DNA of 64,000 nt from G963701675 sp963701675 (GCA_963701675.1 OY969623.1:4402001-4466000); one strand, 5' to 3'; counted from the stretch's first letter, positions 1 through 9,027 are shown. Notes: generated by a model not told the origin, from the letters alone. A program made the numbers and translations.

Positions 1-122
1 GTACGAAACTATCGAATGCCGTCGGCACGGTCAACGGGCGGAGTTCTTGCGAACATCGCTCATCCGCCGTAAGATTGCCGAAAGTGCGACGGCATGCATT
101 GCCTTAGTTCGAGGACTACTGC

Positions 123-747
123 GTGGAAACCCTACCTCGACGATTGAAGTCCCTTATCGGGCAGCCCGCATGGGATGTGGCGGAGCTTTATCCGGCACAG
201 GGCTATTGGGACGAGGAGGATTATCTTGAGCTCGGTGGCAATCGCCACATCGAGTTCACAGATGGCGTCATCGAGGTCACTTCCCATGCCGACGACATCA
301 CACCAGTACATCGTAAGGTTTCTTCTCACCTCGCTGATGAGCTACGTTCTGCCACGAAAGCTTGGCGAGGTGTTAATGGCCCCGTTGCCTGTGCGAATGC
401 GCAAAGCGAAGTATCGAGAACCGGACATTGTCTTCATGTCGGCAGAGCACGCGGACCGAGTGAAGGAGCAATACTGGCAGTCGGCCGACTTGGTTATGGA
501 AGTCGTAAGTCCGGATGCGGAGAGCCGGCGTCGGGACTTCCGACGCAAGCGAGGCGACTATCGCCGTGCCCGCATTCCCGAATACTGGATTGTCGATCCG
601 GCCAAACACGAGATTACGGTACTACAGCTCAAAGGCCGTCGCTACATGACGGCCCAAAAAGCAGAACGGGGCGATCGCGCCGCTTCCGTGCTGCTTAAAG
701 GCTTTGAGGTGGAAGTCGATCAAGTGTTCAAAGCCAAGAATCGCTAG
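123..747 (+). pseudogene. Uma2 family PD-(D/E)xK nuclease-like protein, split by one frameshift
   Basis: Uma2 proteins have a PD-(D/E)xK nuclease fold, are greatly expanded in planctomycetes and cyanobacteria, and have no settled role. The first part, from a GTG at 123, gives YWDEEDYLEL and IEFTDGVIEV. The second part, one frame later, gives LPMPTTSHQYIV, APLPVRMRKAKYREPDIVFM, DLVMEVVSP and the RRARIPEYWIVDP strand. The two halves join naturally if one extra base near 276-282 is removed, giving about 207 residues, normal for the family. The core residues (the REPDI Asp and the VMEVVSP Glu) are present in the second half. The gene could be a true pseudogene or a sequencing indel like others in this window. 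It converges on the thiolase gene with a 4-base overlap of stop codons. Confidence 0.75.
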
Positions 748-1934
748 TTCGCCAATTCGAACAACCCTGCCGCTCCCTGACCGCCGCCGACGCACATCGT
801 TACCACGCCACGGCGGGCGTTGCGCCGCACCATTTCATTCATGATCGTGCCCACCAATCGCGACCCGGTCATGCCGTAGGGATGGCCGATAGCGATCGAG
901 CCGCCGTTGACGTTGAGTTTGTCCTGCGGGATGCCGAGCTTGTCCCGGCAATAGATTACTTGGACTGCAAAGGCTTCATTCAGTTCCCAGAGATCGATAT
1001 CGCTGACCTTCAGGCCGAAGCGATTCAGAAGTTTCGGCACGGCGAAGACGGGACCAATCCCCATTTCGTCGGGCTCGCAGGCCGCGACATTGAAGCCGCG
1101 GAACACGATTTTCGGTTTAATGCCGAGCGATTCGGCGCGTTTACGTTCCATCAGAAGCGTCGCGGAGGCGCCGTCGGAGAGTTGTGATGAATTGCCGGCC
1201 GTTACCGTGCCTTGGCCGCTCGTTGGGTCGAAATAAGGTTTCAACGCCGCGAGGCCTTCTAGTGTTGTGTCCGGGCGGTTGCATTCATCCTTGGCAAGCA
1301 GGGCCGGCTCCTTGCCCGTGATTTCCCCCGACTTCTTGTCGACGATGCCGCGTTCGACCTGCATCGGCGCGAGTTCACCTTCGAAGAATCCTTCTTCCTG
1401 AGCGCGTGCGGTGCGTTGCTGACTGGCCAAGGCGTACTCGTCCTGCGCCTCCCGGCCAATGCCGTAACGTTTGGCCACGACCTCGGCCGTGTCGCCCATG
1501 CGCATGTAGATGCCGGGTTTGTGTTCCCTGACCCACGGGTTGTGATCGCGGCGGCCTTCGGTGATGATCGTGATGCTCTCGACGCCGCCGCCGATGGCCG
1601 CGTCACATCCCTCGTGCATGATCTGATGCGCTGCCATCGCGATGGCCTGCAGTCCGGATGAACAGAAACGATTAACCGTCGTGCCGGGAACTGTCACCGG
1701 AAGTCCGGCACGAATGAGCGCGACACGGGCGACGTTCATGCCCTGAGTGCCTTCAGGAAATCCGCAACCGAAAATCACGTCGCCGAGCAATGCAGGGTCC
1801 AGTTGCGGCGCCTTGCCCAGGACATGGCGTATGCAATGGGCAGCCATGTCGTCCGGTCGTGTGAGGTTGAACGACCCGCGGAATGATTTTGCCAGCGGCG
1901 TCCGGGAACTGGCAACCACAACGGCTTCACGCAT
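744..1934 (-). CDS. Thiolase (acetyl-CoA C-acyltransferase)
   Basis: Thiolytic cleavage of 3-ketoacyl-CoA (or the reverse condensation) in the cytoplasm, the last step of fatty-acid beta-oxidation. The 396-residue length fits the family. The nucleophile Cys91 lies in NRFCSSGLQAIAM, the GHPYGMTG motif carries the catalytic His, and the C-terminal CVGGGQGAAGLFE carries the second catalytic Cys. The N-terminus, REAVVVASSRTPLAKSFRG, is also typical. It lies 26 bases downstream of the enoyl-CoA hydratase gene on the same strand, so the two are probably one transcript performing adjacent beta-oxidation steps. Specificity (degradative FadA-like or biosynthetic) cannot be fixed from sequence alone. 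Confidence 0.93.
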   Translation of the reverse strand: MREAVVVASSRTPLAKSFRGSFNLTRPDDMAAHCIRHVLGKAPQLDPALLGDVIFGCGFPEGTQGMNVARVALIRAGLPVTVPGTTVNRFCSSGLQAIAMAAHQIMHEGCDAAIGGGVESITIITEGRRDHNPWVREHKPGIYMRMGDTAEVVAKRYGIGREAQDEYALASQQRTARAQEEGFFEGELAPMQVERGIVDKKSGEITGKEPALLAKDECNRPDTTLEGLAALKPYFDPTSGQGTVTAGNSSQLSDGASATLLMERKRAESLGIKPKIVFRGFNVAACEPDEMGIGPVFAVPKLLNRFGLKVSDIDLWELNEAFAVQVIYCRDKLGIPQDKLNVNGGSIAIGHPYGMTGSRLVGTIMNEMVRRNARRGVVTMCVGGGQGAAGLFELAN

Positions 1935-1960
1935 CGGAGTCTCTCCTTCCAGCGCGCGGC

Positions 1961-2797
1961 TTACTTGCCCGTAAACCGTGCCGGACGTTTTTCGAGGAAA
2001 TGTGCCACACCTTCACGGAAGTCCTCGCACAGTAGACTTTCGAACATCTCGACGTTCGCTGCGTCGATCGCTTCGCGGAGCGATTGAAACTGCGCGTCGT
2101 AAATCTGTTTCTTCATGATCCGCAGCGACCGAGGCGAAACCCGGGTTGCCAGGTTTTGTGCATACTCCATCACGCCAGTAAGGAATCCGTCCTCCGGCAA
2201 TACGCGATTGATGAGCCCAAGCCGAAGCGCTTCCGCGGCGTCGATCGTCCGGGCGGAAAAGAGGAGGTCACAGGCGTTGGCGATACCGACTAGACGCGAG
2301 AGCATCCAGGCAAGGCCGTGCTCGGCGATCAGGCCGCGTTGCGCGAACGCGGTGGTGAACTTGGCGCTCGCGGAGGCCACACGAATATCGCAATAGAGGG
2401 CGATGACAAGCCCGAGCCCCACCGTGGGGCCGTTCAGGGCGGCGATGATCGGTTTGTTGAGGGCAGGAAAATAGGAATAGACGGTCTGAAAGTCCGGGCG
2501 TGCCCCATCTCGGGACCGGTCTCGGGTGAACTCTTTCCGCAGTTGCTCAATCCGTTCACCCGGATTGCTACACGTCAACAGATCGCCCAGAAAACCGACG
2601 TCCATGCCGGCACAAAAGCTCCGGCCGGCACCTGTGAGCACGACCACGCCGACGCCGTCGTCGCTCTCGGCAAGCCCCATCGCTTGCCGCACTTCCTGTT
2701 CCATGGTCGGCGTCCAGGCGTTGAGCTTGGCGGGTCGGTTGAGTGTGACGGTCGCGATGCGGTCGGCAACTTTGTAGGTGATTTCAGTGAATGGCAT
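1961..2797 (-). CDS. Enoyl-CoA hydratase/isomerase (crotonase family)
   Basis: Crotonase-fold enzyme, expected to hydrate or isomerise enoyl-CoA esters. Visible features are RPAKLNAWTP near the N-terminus, GAGRSFCAGMDV (oxyanion and CoA region), ALNGPTVGLGLVIALYCDIR, and GLIAEHGLAWML at the active-site position that often carries Glu. The start at 2797 (MPFTEITYK) is preferred over a longer frame from 2824 because it begins at the conserved first strand and has GGAAG a few bases upstream. That gives 278 residues, normal for the family. It is followed by the thiolase gene after 26 bases. The exact acyl substrate is unknown. Confidence 0.9.
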   Translation of the reverse strand: MPFTEITYKVADRIATVTLNRPAKLNAWTPTMEQEVRQAMGLAESDDGVGVVVLTGAGRSFCAGMDVGFLGDLLTCSNPGERIEQLRKEFTRDRSRDGARPDFQTVYSYFPALNKPIIAALNGPTVGLGLVIALYCDIRVASASAKFTTAFAQRGLIAEHGLAWMLSRLVGIANACDLLFSARTIDAAEALRLGLINRVLPEDGFLTGVMEYAQNLATRVSPRSLRIMKKQIYDAQFQSLREAIDAANVEMFESLLCEDFREGVAHFLEKRPARFTGK

Positions 2798-2865
2798 GGC
2801 GTGGCTTCCGCGGGCTCCGCACAACCTTCAGTGATTGGCGATTCGGCCTTACCAGTTTACAGAAT

Positions 2866-3885
2866 TCAACTCCTGGCGCCGTCTCGCAAGAAGTAATTGA
2901 TAATCGCTGCACTCTCGCGAAGTCCCTCACCATAACCGGCCGATGGGTCGTGGCAGCATGAACTCAGGCTGGCACGGTGGATGTCGAGATGCTGCGTTTC
3001 AAGTCTTGTAGCTAGCGAGCCCAGCGCGGCCAGCAATTCTCCTGTTGGCATGCGGGTGTCTAGCAACTCGTGAACTCGCTGTTTGGCAAATCTCAACGCC
3101 TCAATAATCGCTTCGTCATATTGAACCAACTGGAGTTTTGCCGCTGCGCGTCCGTGTTCGACCCCGCGTCGCCAATTCGCTGCCTTGGCCTCCAGGTCCT
3201 CCAAAAGCCCACTGACCTTCCGGAGGATCGTTTCGGAATCGTCTCCGGACTGCAATCGTCTCTGATCGCGTTCATACAAATCCTGGAACGAGTCGCGCTG
3301 GTGTTGCATCAACTCCCAGAACGACCGAAAGCGGACTGCCCCCGGGTACCAATTCGCGAAGAACCAAGCCTCCCACTCTCCCTCGGATGTGGTGATTTCC
3401 GGGTTAAGGAGCAGCACAGCCGCATCACCGGGCTCCGAGATTTGCAACGCGGATTGCAGGTACTCTAGCCGGAACTTGCAAGAATCCTGCAAGGGACCGT
3501 AACTCAAGTGCTCCTCAAGCGGCAGCGGTGGCTCGCCGCGAGCCGGTTCCAAGTACGCGTCAATCCATTGCAGGTTGTTGGTGCGGAACCATTCGACTTT
3601 GCTTACTGAGAATACCCTCATCAATGAAATAGCCCGTTGCGCACAGCCGTTGGTGGTGGCCAGGAATTGCCGATACGAATTCGGCAGGCGAATTCCGAGA
3701 CGGATCTCTAGTTGGTGTATCTCATCCTCAGAAGCTCCTTCAAAGCCAAGCCAGTCCGAAGCGATTACGTTCGGCGGGAGTGTGGCTGCGAGCCTTTGAT
3801 CCTGGAGCAATGCTTGGCTGAACTCGGCAAGAAAAGTCCGCCACGGAAACTCATCCACAGGTTGACTCCTACCGAACAGCCACAA
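2866..3885 (-). CDS. SUKH (SMI1/KNR4) domain protein
   Basis: A 339-residue cytoplasmic protein with no signal peptide. Residues about 45-200 resemble the SMI1/KNR4 (SUKH) domain: EDEIHQLEIRLGIRLPNSYR followed by QFLATTNG is the typical start, followed later by a WEAWFFANWYPGAVRF segment. The C-terminal third is helical with no recognisable domain. SUKH proteins often act as immunity proteins against polymorphic toxins, but many are orphan or regulatory. No toxin gene is seen next to it; the downstream neighbours are beta-oxidation genes and the upstream gene is divergent. The domain call is fairly firm; the function is open. Confidence 0.75.
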   Translation of the reverse strand: MWLFGRSQPVDEFPWRTFLAEFSQALLQDQRLAATLPPNVIASDWLGFEGASEDEIHQLEIRLGIRLPNSYRQFLATTNGCAQRAISLMRVFSVSKVEWFRTNNLQWIDAYLEPARGEPPLPLEEHLSYGPLQDSCKFRLEYLQSALQISEPGDAAVLLLNPEITTSEGEWEAWFFANWYPGAVRFRSFWELMQHQRDSFQDLYERDQRRLQSGDDSETILRKVSGLLEDLEAKAANWRRGVEHGRAAAKLQLVQYDEAIIEALRFAKQRVHELLDTRMPTGELLAALGSLATRLETQHLDIHRASLSSCCHDPSAGYGEGLRESAAIINYFLRDGARS

Positions 3886-3957
3886 AATGTGAGTGCTGAG
3901 TATAGTAGCTAGGAGAAAGCGATTCGCGAAGTACTATTTCGTTCAGGAGCCTGACCC

Positions 3958-5514
3958 ATGTGGATCCCCAAATGGCAGCGCGATCAACAACAAGGCGTCG
4001 ATTCACCGATGCCGACACAGGTCGTCTCGAACGAAGAGTTCATTCCTCGGCCGCAGAATGACCAACAGAAACAGGTGGAGCGACTGATCGGCGAAATGGC
4101 TGACGAAAAGTCGAAGAAACTCGGTGTCGATCGCCGGGCGTTCATGTCGAGTTCGATGGGGTTAGCCACGGCGTTTCTCGCGCAAAACATCGTGTACGGC
4201 AAGCATTGGGATGTCGATGAGATCGAAACTCTGGAGCCGGCGGCGACGGAAGAGAAATGGCCCAAAGGTGAGTTCTTTATCTTCGACGTGCAAACCCATT
4301 TCACCAACGGCCTGTCGCTTCCGTTTCGCAACATGGAGTTTATTCGAAATATGGGCTTCAAGCTGAAGAACGATGCCGACGCCTACGGCTTCCCAAGCTT
4401 CATGAAGGAGATGTTCTTCGACAGTGAGACTAGCATGATCGTGATCTCCGGCGTGCCAGGCAAGGAAACCAACAAGGGAGCGGACGGCAAGATCCTGGAG
4501 GGGGCGGCGCGCACGCCGGGCGTGGGCGGCAAGATCCTTCCCAGTTGGTTAATGTCCGCACGAAAGAAGGAGATCAACGAACTCGCTGGATGTCAGCGAG
4601 CTCTGTGCCAGGGCAACTGCGCGCCCAACCACTATTGGGACCGCAAATCGAATTCGCCCGACAAGACCGCCCTCTTCGAACAAATGGAACGCGAGGTCAA
4701 GACCTACGGCATCGACTCATGGAAATGGTATTGCCACACGGATCCGGGGTTTTCCAACAACGGGTTCAAGCTGGATGACGAAAAACTAACCTATCCGTTT
4801 TACGAAAAATCCAAAGAACTCGGCCTCAAGATATTCAGCGTTCACAAGGGTTACTCGTCGCAATCACGCACTCTGGGCCACCTGGCCAATCCAGCCGACG
4901 TCGAGAAGGCTGCCCTGGATCATCCGGACATCACTTTCATCATTTACCATTCCGCCCTGAAACATGATCCGAGCGAACCGGAGTTCAAGGCGGCACTGAA
5001 TGACGACTCGGGAACCCCGGATATGAAGAAAGCGTTTTACTATGACCCGACCACGGGCGATTTCGCCTGGCACGACGTGCTCATGAAAATCAAAGAACGT
5101 AATCCGAAGATGAACAACGTGAACCCGGAAATCGGTTCCGCATTCGGCAGCCTGGCCATTCAACATCCGGAGATGGCCGAACACCTCATCGGAAAAAACA
5201 TCAAGTATTACGGTGTCGATCACGTGATCTGGGGCACTGATTGTCTCTGGTGGGGTTCGCCGCAGTGGGTGATTGACGCGTTCAAGCGCTTCCAGATTTC
5301 CGACAAGCTCTGCGAAAAGTTCGGCTACAAGAAACTGACCAAGGAAGACAAAGCAAAAATCTTCGGTCTGAATGCGGCGAGGATTTATGGCGTCGACGTC
5401 AATGCCCAGCGCAAGGCCCTACCGGCCGATGCGCTTTCCAAGCTGAAGACGGTGTACTTGGATCAGGGCGGGCAGCGTACGAACGCGGCTTACGGATGGG
5501 TGCGGGCTGAATGA
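3958..5514 (+). CDS. Tat-exported amidohydrolase family protein
   Basis: A 518-residue metal-dependent hydrolase of the amidohydrolase (amidohydro_2, TIM-barrel) family. Residues 57-80 read VDRRAFMSSSMGLATAFLAQ, a twin-arginine-like signal (RR at 59-60) after an unusually long 58-residue N-terminal region. FDVQTHF near residue 108 replaces the usual D-x-H-x-H metal motif, so the first His is not obvious. IIYHSALKHDP and WGTDCLWWGSPQW give later His and Asp candidates. AGGAG about 8 bases before the ATG supports this start. The next gene, a multiheme cytochrome, begins 42 bases later and is probably co-transcribed. The substrate is unknown. Confidence 0.82.
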   Translation: MWIPKWQRDQQQGVDSPMPTQVVSNEEFIPRPQNDQQKQVERLIGEMADEKSKKLGVDRRAFMSSSMGLATAFLAQNIVYGKHWDVDEIETLEPAATEEKWPKGEFFIFDVQTHFTNGLSLPFRNMEFIRNMGFKLKNDADAYGFPSFMKEMFFDSETSMIVISGVPGKETNKGADGKILEGAARTPGVGGKILPSWLMSARKKEINELAGCQRALCQGNCAPNHYWDRKSNSPDKTALFEQMEREVKTYGIDSWKWYCHTDPGFSNNGFKLDDEKLTYPFYEKSKELGLKIFSVHKGYSSQSRTLGHLANPADVEKAALDHPDITFIIYHSALKHDPSEPEFKAALNDDSGTPDMKKAFYYDPTTGDFAWHDVLMKIKERNPKMNNVNPEIGSAFGSLAIQHPEMAEHLIGKNIKYYGVDHVIWGTDCLWWGSPQWVIDAFKRFQISDKLCEKFGYKKLTKEDKAKIFGLNAARIYGVDVNAQRKALPADALSKLKTVYLDQGGQRTNAAYGWVRAE

Positions 5515-5517
5515 GAT

Positions 5518-5615
5518 TCACCACGAAGACACAAAGAACACAAAGAGCAACGGCAGATGAAATGGGTAAGCCTTTATTGTTTATTCGCTTTGTGCTCTTT
5601 GTGCCTTTGTGGTGA
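5518..5615. repeat. Imperfect inverted repeat with 28-bp arms, overlapping the cytochrome start
   Basis: The left arm at 5518-5545 and the right arm at 5588-5615 are reverse complements with three mismatches over 28 bases. The arms carry the ACAAAG/CTTTGTG pattern of a repeat common between genes in planctomycetes and other bacteria, recognised here from its sequence. The left arm starts 3 bases after the amidohydrolase stop. The right arm is coding: it supplies about residues 11-20 of the downstream cytochrome. Confidence 0.85.
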
Positions 5616-6477
5616 GAAAACAAACGATCCGGCCAAGTGGGGAAGCGATCACGTCGGCAAACCCTTGCCGGAGTTCATCACTGGCGACGAGTGTCTATTT
5701 TGCCATCGCCAGGACGTAGGGCCGTCATGGGCCAAGAATCGGCACAACCTCACGGTTCACGAAATCGGCACCGATGAATCGGCCAAGACTGCCGTGAAAG
5801 AAGACGAAAAGCTCCGCCCGTTCGCCGACGAGGTGACTCTCGTGATCGGCGGAGGCAAGCACCGGCGGTTTCTCAAGCCGGCTTCGGAGTTCGGCAAACT
5901 CGACCTGTTGGCTGTCGACCGATCCAAATGGGAACACACGACATTCGCCGGGCGGTGTGCCGGCTGTCACTGCACGGCCGTGGATACCAAGACGCAGGCG
6001 TTCACCTCGCGGTCGCTCGAGTGCTTCGTTTGCCACGGCGCCAACACGGTGGACCACTCGAAGGATCCCACGCTCGTCCATCTGGCGAAAAAACGAACCG
6101 ACCCGCCTCAGGTCGTGATTTCGATTTGTGCGCAATGCCACATTCGAGACGGAAAATCCAAGAGCACCGGGCTGTCGTACCCCAATCAATTCGTCGCGGG
6201 GGACAATCTGTTTCGCGATTTCCAAGTTGATTTTTCCGATGACCATTTGAAATCACTCAATCCGGCCGACCGACATGTGGTGGAAAATGTGCGTGATGTG
6301 GTGATGCGCGGCAAAGTCGATGTTACTTGTCTGACGTGCCACGACGTCCATAAGTCCACGAGTCGAAAACATCGGCTGGTTGCCACGAGCGAATTGTGCT
6401 TGAACTGTCACAACGCGGAAGGATCGAAAAAGGTCGTCAAGAAGTACGAAGTGCACAGTAAGGTGTGCGGCTATTAG
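5557..6477 (+). CDS. Six-heme c-type cytochrome, exported
   Basis: A 306-residue protein with six CXXCH heme motifs: CLFCH, CAGCH, CFVCH, CAQCH, CLTCH and CLNCH. It is expected to be periplasmic and to carry electrons. The N-terminus (MKWVSLYCLFALCSLCLCGE) is hydrophobic and Cys-rich and probably acts as a signal peptide. Much of it is encoded by the right arm of an inverted repeat. No clear ribosome site precedes the ATG at 5557. It follows the Tat amidohydrolase by 42 bases, so the hydrolase and cytochrome may work together on a periplasmic oxidation, but this is inference. CAGCHCTAVD has a seventh Cys after the second heme site. Confidence 0.87.
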   Translation: MKWVSLYCLFALCSLCLCGEKTNDPAKWGSDHVGKPLPEFITGDECLFCHRQDVGPSWAKNRHNLTVHEIGTDESAKTAVKEDEKLRPFADEVTLVIGGGKHRRFLKPASEFGKLDLLAVDRSKWEHTTFAGRCAGCHCTAVDTKTQAFTSRSLECFVCHGANTVDHSKDPTLVHLAKKRTDPPQVVISICAQCHIRDGKSKSTGLSYPNQFVAGDNLFRDFQVDFSDDHLKSLNPADRHVVENVRDVVMRGKVDVTCLTCHDVHKSTSRKHRLVATSELCLNCHNAEGSKKVVKKYEVHSKVCGY

Positions 6478-6488
6478 GGAGACGAAAA

Positions 6489-6773
6489 ATGAACGTCCAG
6501 CAAGCTGTAGATTTTGAGAGATGGCCCGGCGATCGACCGCTGGATGAGACCGACATCAGCCTACGTGCTTATGTTTCCCGCATCTCGCCGGCGAAACTCC
6601 TGCAATACAATCCGTCGTGGACCGGCGAGGAAGTGATGGCTTGGGACGGGAACTTTCGTTCGGATGACGCGCTGATGTTGGTGTGCTGCGAGCGCGACAT
6701 CGGCGTGCAAGAGTTCCGCGAGATAGTTGAAGCGTATCTCAAGTTCGTGAAGGAAAAGGCCGGGGTCGCTTAG
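6489..6773 (+). CDS. Small protein of unknown function
   Basis: A 94-residue soluble protein with no signal peptide or recognised domain. The ATG at 6489 is chosen over an upstream in-frame start at 6465 because GGGAGA lies just upstream and the longer frame would overlap the cytochrome stop. The sequence is acidic and Trp-containing, with ARG-free motifs such as PSWTGEEVMAWDGNFRSDD and a C-terminal helix ending in KFVKEKAGVA. It begins 11 bases after the cytochrome gene and probably belongs to that operon. Its end overlaps the convergent methyltransferase by 4 bases. Confidence 0.6.
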   Translation: MNVQQAVDFERWPGDRPLDETDISLRAYVSRISPAKLLQYNPSWTGEEVMAWDGNFRSDDALMLVCCERDIGVQEFREIVEAYLKFVKEKAGVA

Positions 6774-7837
6774 CCAGTCCGCTCCAGAACCACCAGGTCC
6801 TGATCCCCCGTAAATACACCTTCGAGATAATCCAGAACGCGGAAGTGTCGCTTGACCATGTCTTGGACACACCCCGGCGTCCAATAGTAACCGCCGCGGT
6901 AAAGCCGCTCGTCCGGCACCGGAGGAAACTGGGCATCGTACTCGACGGAATTGAGGAACCCCTCGCGCTGGAGCTTTGTCAATCCGTCGGGAGAAAAACG
7001 TACGGCGGCGGCAAAGGCGCCCTGAATCGAAAAGAGCAGGATTCCACCCGGCACGAGAATTCGCTCCAATTCCTCCAGCCATGCTTCCATTTCCTCACGG
7101 CTGAAGTTGTAGACAACACCTAAACCGAGAACGAAATCGAACGACGCTTTGGGATAGGCCAGCGGAGGCTTCCAGGGCGAAACCGCCCATCGAGCGCCCG
7201 GCACATTTTCCTGACACCAGGCAATGCTGGCCGGATGCGGATCGCACGCGTGAACTTCGAAGCCGTAGTTGCCCGTCAGGAGGTTCGCGGTCACTCGTCC
7301 GGTGCCACACCCCCAATCGAGGATCTTGCGAAACGAGCGCGGATCGCGATGAGGCGTGATCGCATCCAATGCCTCGCGATAAAACCGGTAGCCGAGCCGT
7401 TTGTATTGTGCAACATCCGGATCGCCTTGCGTCCGTTTTCTCAAATCGAGTGGAGGTATCGGCACGTCCGGTGGAAAGGAATCGTCGAACATAAGGCCAC
7501 GCTTGAAGCCAACGGCCTTGTCGGCATGATAACCGACCGCGGTCACACGATTGACGTCGTCCTTCCGAAGTAAGCCTGAGGGCAGGTTGATCTGATATCC
7601 GGATCGGAGCGCTTGTGGAAATCGCGGATATATGTCACCAACATCGGTACGCTCCCAAAGCGGCACAAAGGCCAACGACTTACCATTCAGATAAAGTTGG
7701 ACGTGCGTCAGTTCCGAGTACGGGGGAAAAATCCATCCGCCCAGAATGTTCGCCGGGAAGCCCGCCTCTGCGACGACGCCGCGCAACGGCGGCAGCTTCT
7801 TAATGGCGTTTTCGTCGAGCCAGGTGAGTGATCGCAT
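6770..7837 (-). CDS. SAM-dependent methyltransferase with N-terminal accessory domain
   Basis: A 355-residue protein in two parts. Residues 1-140 form a beta-rich domain with ILGGWIFPP, LYLNGKSLAFVPLWERTDV and SGYQINLPSGLL, reminiscent of accessory domains in glycan-modifying enzymes. Residues 150-330 are a class I methyltransferase: motif I is LDWGCGTGRV (172-181), followed by VHACDPHPASIAWC and a FDFVLGLGVVYNF strand. No signal peptide is seen. The adjacent gene upstream is a clear paralogue, 15 bases away. The substrate is unknown; modification of a surface sugar is inference from the accessory domain type. Confidence 0.85.
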   Translation of the reverse strand: MRSLTWLDENAIKKLPPLRGVVAEAGFPANILGGWIFPPYSELTHVQLYLNGKSLAFVPLWERTDVGDIYPRFPQALRSGYQINLPSGLLRKDDVNRVTAVGYHADKAVGFKRGLMFDDSFPPDVPIPPLDLRKRTQGDPDVAQYKRLGYRFYREALDAITPHRDPRSFRKILDWGCGTGRVTANLLTGNYGFEVHACDPHPASIAWCQENVPGARWAVSPWKPPLAYPKASFDFVLGLGVVYNFSREEMEAWLEELERILVPGGILLFSIQGAFAAAVRFSPDGLTKLQREGFLNSVEYDAQFPPVPDERLYRGGYYWTPGCVQDMVKRHFRVLDYLEGVFTGDQDLVVLERTG

Positions 7838-7852
7838 GCAGCGTCTCGCGGA

Positions 7853-8920
7853 CTACCGAGGAGGTTCCATCACCACCAGGTCCTGATCCGATCCGAATTC
7901 GCCGACGAGATGTTCGAGAATCCGAAAGTGCCTTGACCAGTGGCGTGCGACGTACTCCGGTGTCCAATAGTAGCCACCCCGATAAAGCCTCTCGTCTTCG
8001 CGCGGCGGGTTTTCTGCGTCGAAACGGCCGCCGTCAAGAAATCCTTGTTTGGCGAGCGTTGCCAATGCGTGCGCAGGAAAGCGGACGGAGGCGGAAAACA
8101 CGCCTTGAACGGACATCACCAGCAGGCCACGAGGTGAAAGAACGCGCTTGAGTTCGGGCAACCAGTCGTCGAACTCTGTGGGTCCGAAGCCGCCGACCAC
8201 GCCGAGCGCGAGAACCAGGTCGAACTGACCATCCCGCGCGGGCAGCGGCGGTCTCCGTCCGGTTGCGCGGAACTCACCACCCGTCAAGTTTGCCTGGCAC
8301 CACGCGATGGCCTCCGTATTGAGGTCGTAGCCGCACACCGCCGCCGGTTCCGGTTCGACGAGGAAATTGGCGGCGAGTCGGCCGCTGCCGCAACCCCAAT
8401 CAAGGACCGTTCGTATTTGCCGTCGATCGCGATGCCGCCCGATCACGTCCAGAAGATGGCGGTAAAAACGATACCCCAGCCGTTTGTACTGCGTTCCGTC
8501 GTGATTTCCTTGTGTGAGTTCGATGAGGCTCGCCGTCGGAATGGGCACGTCGGGCGAGAATTCGTCGGCGAATAGAATCGTACGTTGCCGCGAGATCGGA
8601 CGGTCGCCCTGGAATCCGACGGCGATGACACGACTGATGTCGTCCGTGCGGAGCATGCCGGCCGGCAAGCGAAGTTGATAGCCGGAACGGACGGCATGGG
8701 GAAGCCGTGGATACACATTGGCCACGTCAGGCCGGTCCCACAAGGGCACAAAAGCCAGCGGCTCGCCGTTCAGATAGATTTGTGCCGCGGTCAATTCCTG
8801 GTCCGGCAGGAGGATCCATCCACCCAGAATGTTGAGATGGAAAAAGCTCTCATCGGCGACACCGTGCGCTGGGCGGAGGCGAGTGATCTCTTCCGGTTGT
8901 AGCCACGTCAGAGTCGACAT
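7853..8920 (-). CDS. SAM-dependent methyltransferase, paralogue of the next gene
   Basis: Same architecture as the 6770-7837 gene and alignable end to end: MSTLTWL matches MRSLTWL, NILGGWI, LYLNG/IYLNG, LAFVPLW and QYKRLGYRFYR are shared, and motif I is LDWGCGSGRLA. The start at 8920 is chosen because it matches the start of its paralogue; a longer frame reaches 8971. Length is 355 residues, the same as its neighbour. It is the first gene of the pair and lies 15 bases upstream of the second. The two have diverged substantially, which suggests an old tandem duplication and possibly two different substrates or positions. Confidence 0.85.
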   Translation of the reverse strand: MSTLTWLQPEEITRLRPAHGVADESFFHLNILGGWILLPDQELTAAQIYLNGEPLAFVPLWDRPDVANVYPRLPHAVRSGYQLRLPAGMLRTDDISRVIAVGFQGDRPISRQRTILFADEFSPDVPIPTASLIELTQGNHDGTQYKRLGYRFYRHLLDVIGRHRDRRQIRTVLDWGCGSGRLAANFLVEPEPAAVCGYDLNTEAIAWCQANLTGGEFRATGRRPPLPARDGQFDLVLALGVVGGFGPTEFDDWLPELKRVLSPRGLLVMSVQGVFSASVRFPAHALATLAKQGFLDGGRFDAENPPREDERLYRGGYYWTPEYVARHWSRHFRILEHLVGEFGSDQDLVVMEPPR

Positions 8921-9027
8921 GCGGTGCTCGAGGGCCGAGGCGGTTAACGGCGATCCAAACAATCCTAGCATTATCGGTCAGCAGCCGTTGTCCGCAAAGA
9001 CCTGACCGAATCAAAAGTGCGCTCCGA

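Noticed and set aside
47..229. Short plus-strand frame at the left edge
   Set aside because: It overlaps the Uma2 gene in another frame, is Arg/Gly-rich and shows no family pattern.
2318..2896. Plus-strand frame opposite the enoyl-CoA hydratase
   Set aside because: The minus-strand gene has clear crotonase motifs; this one has none.
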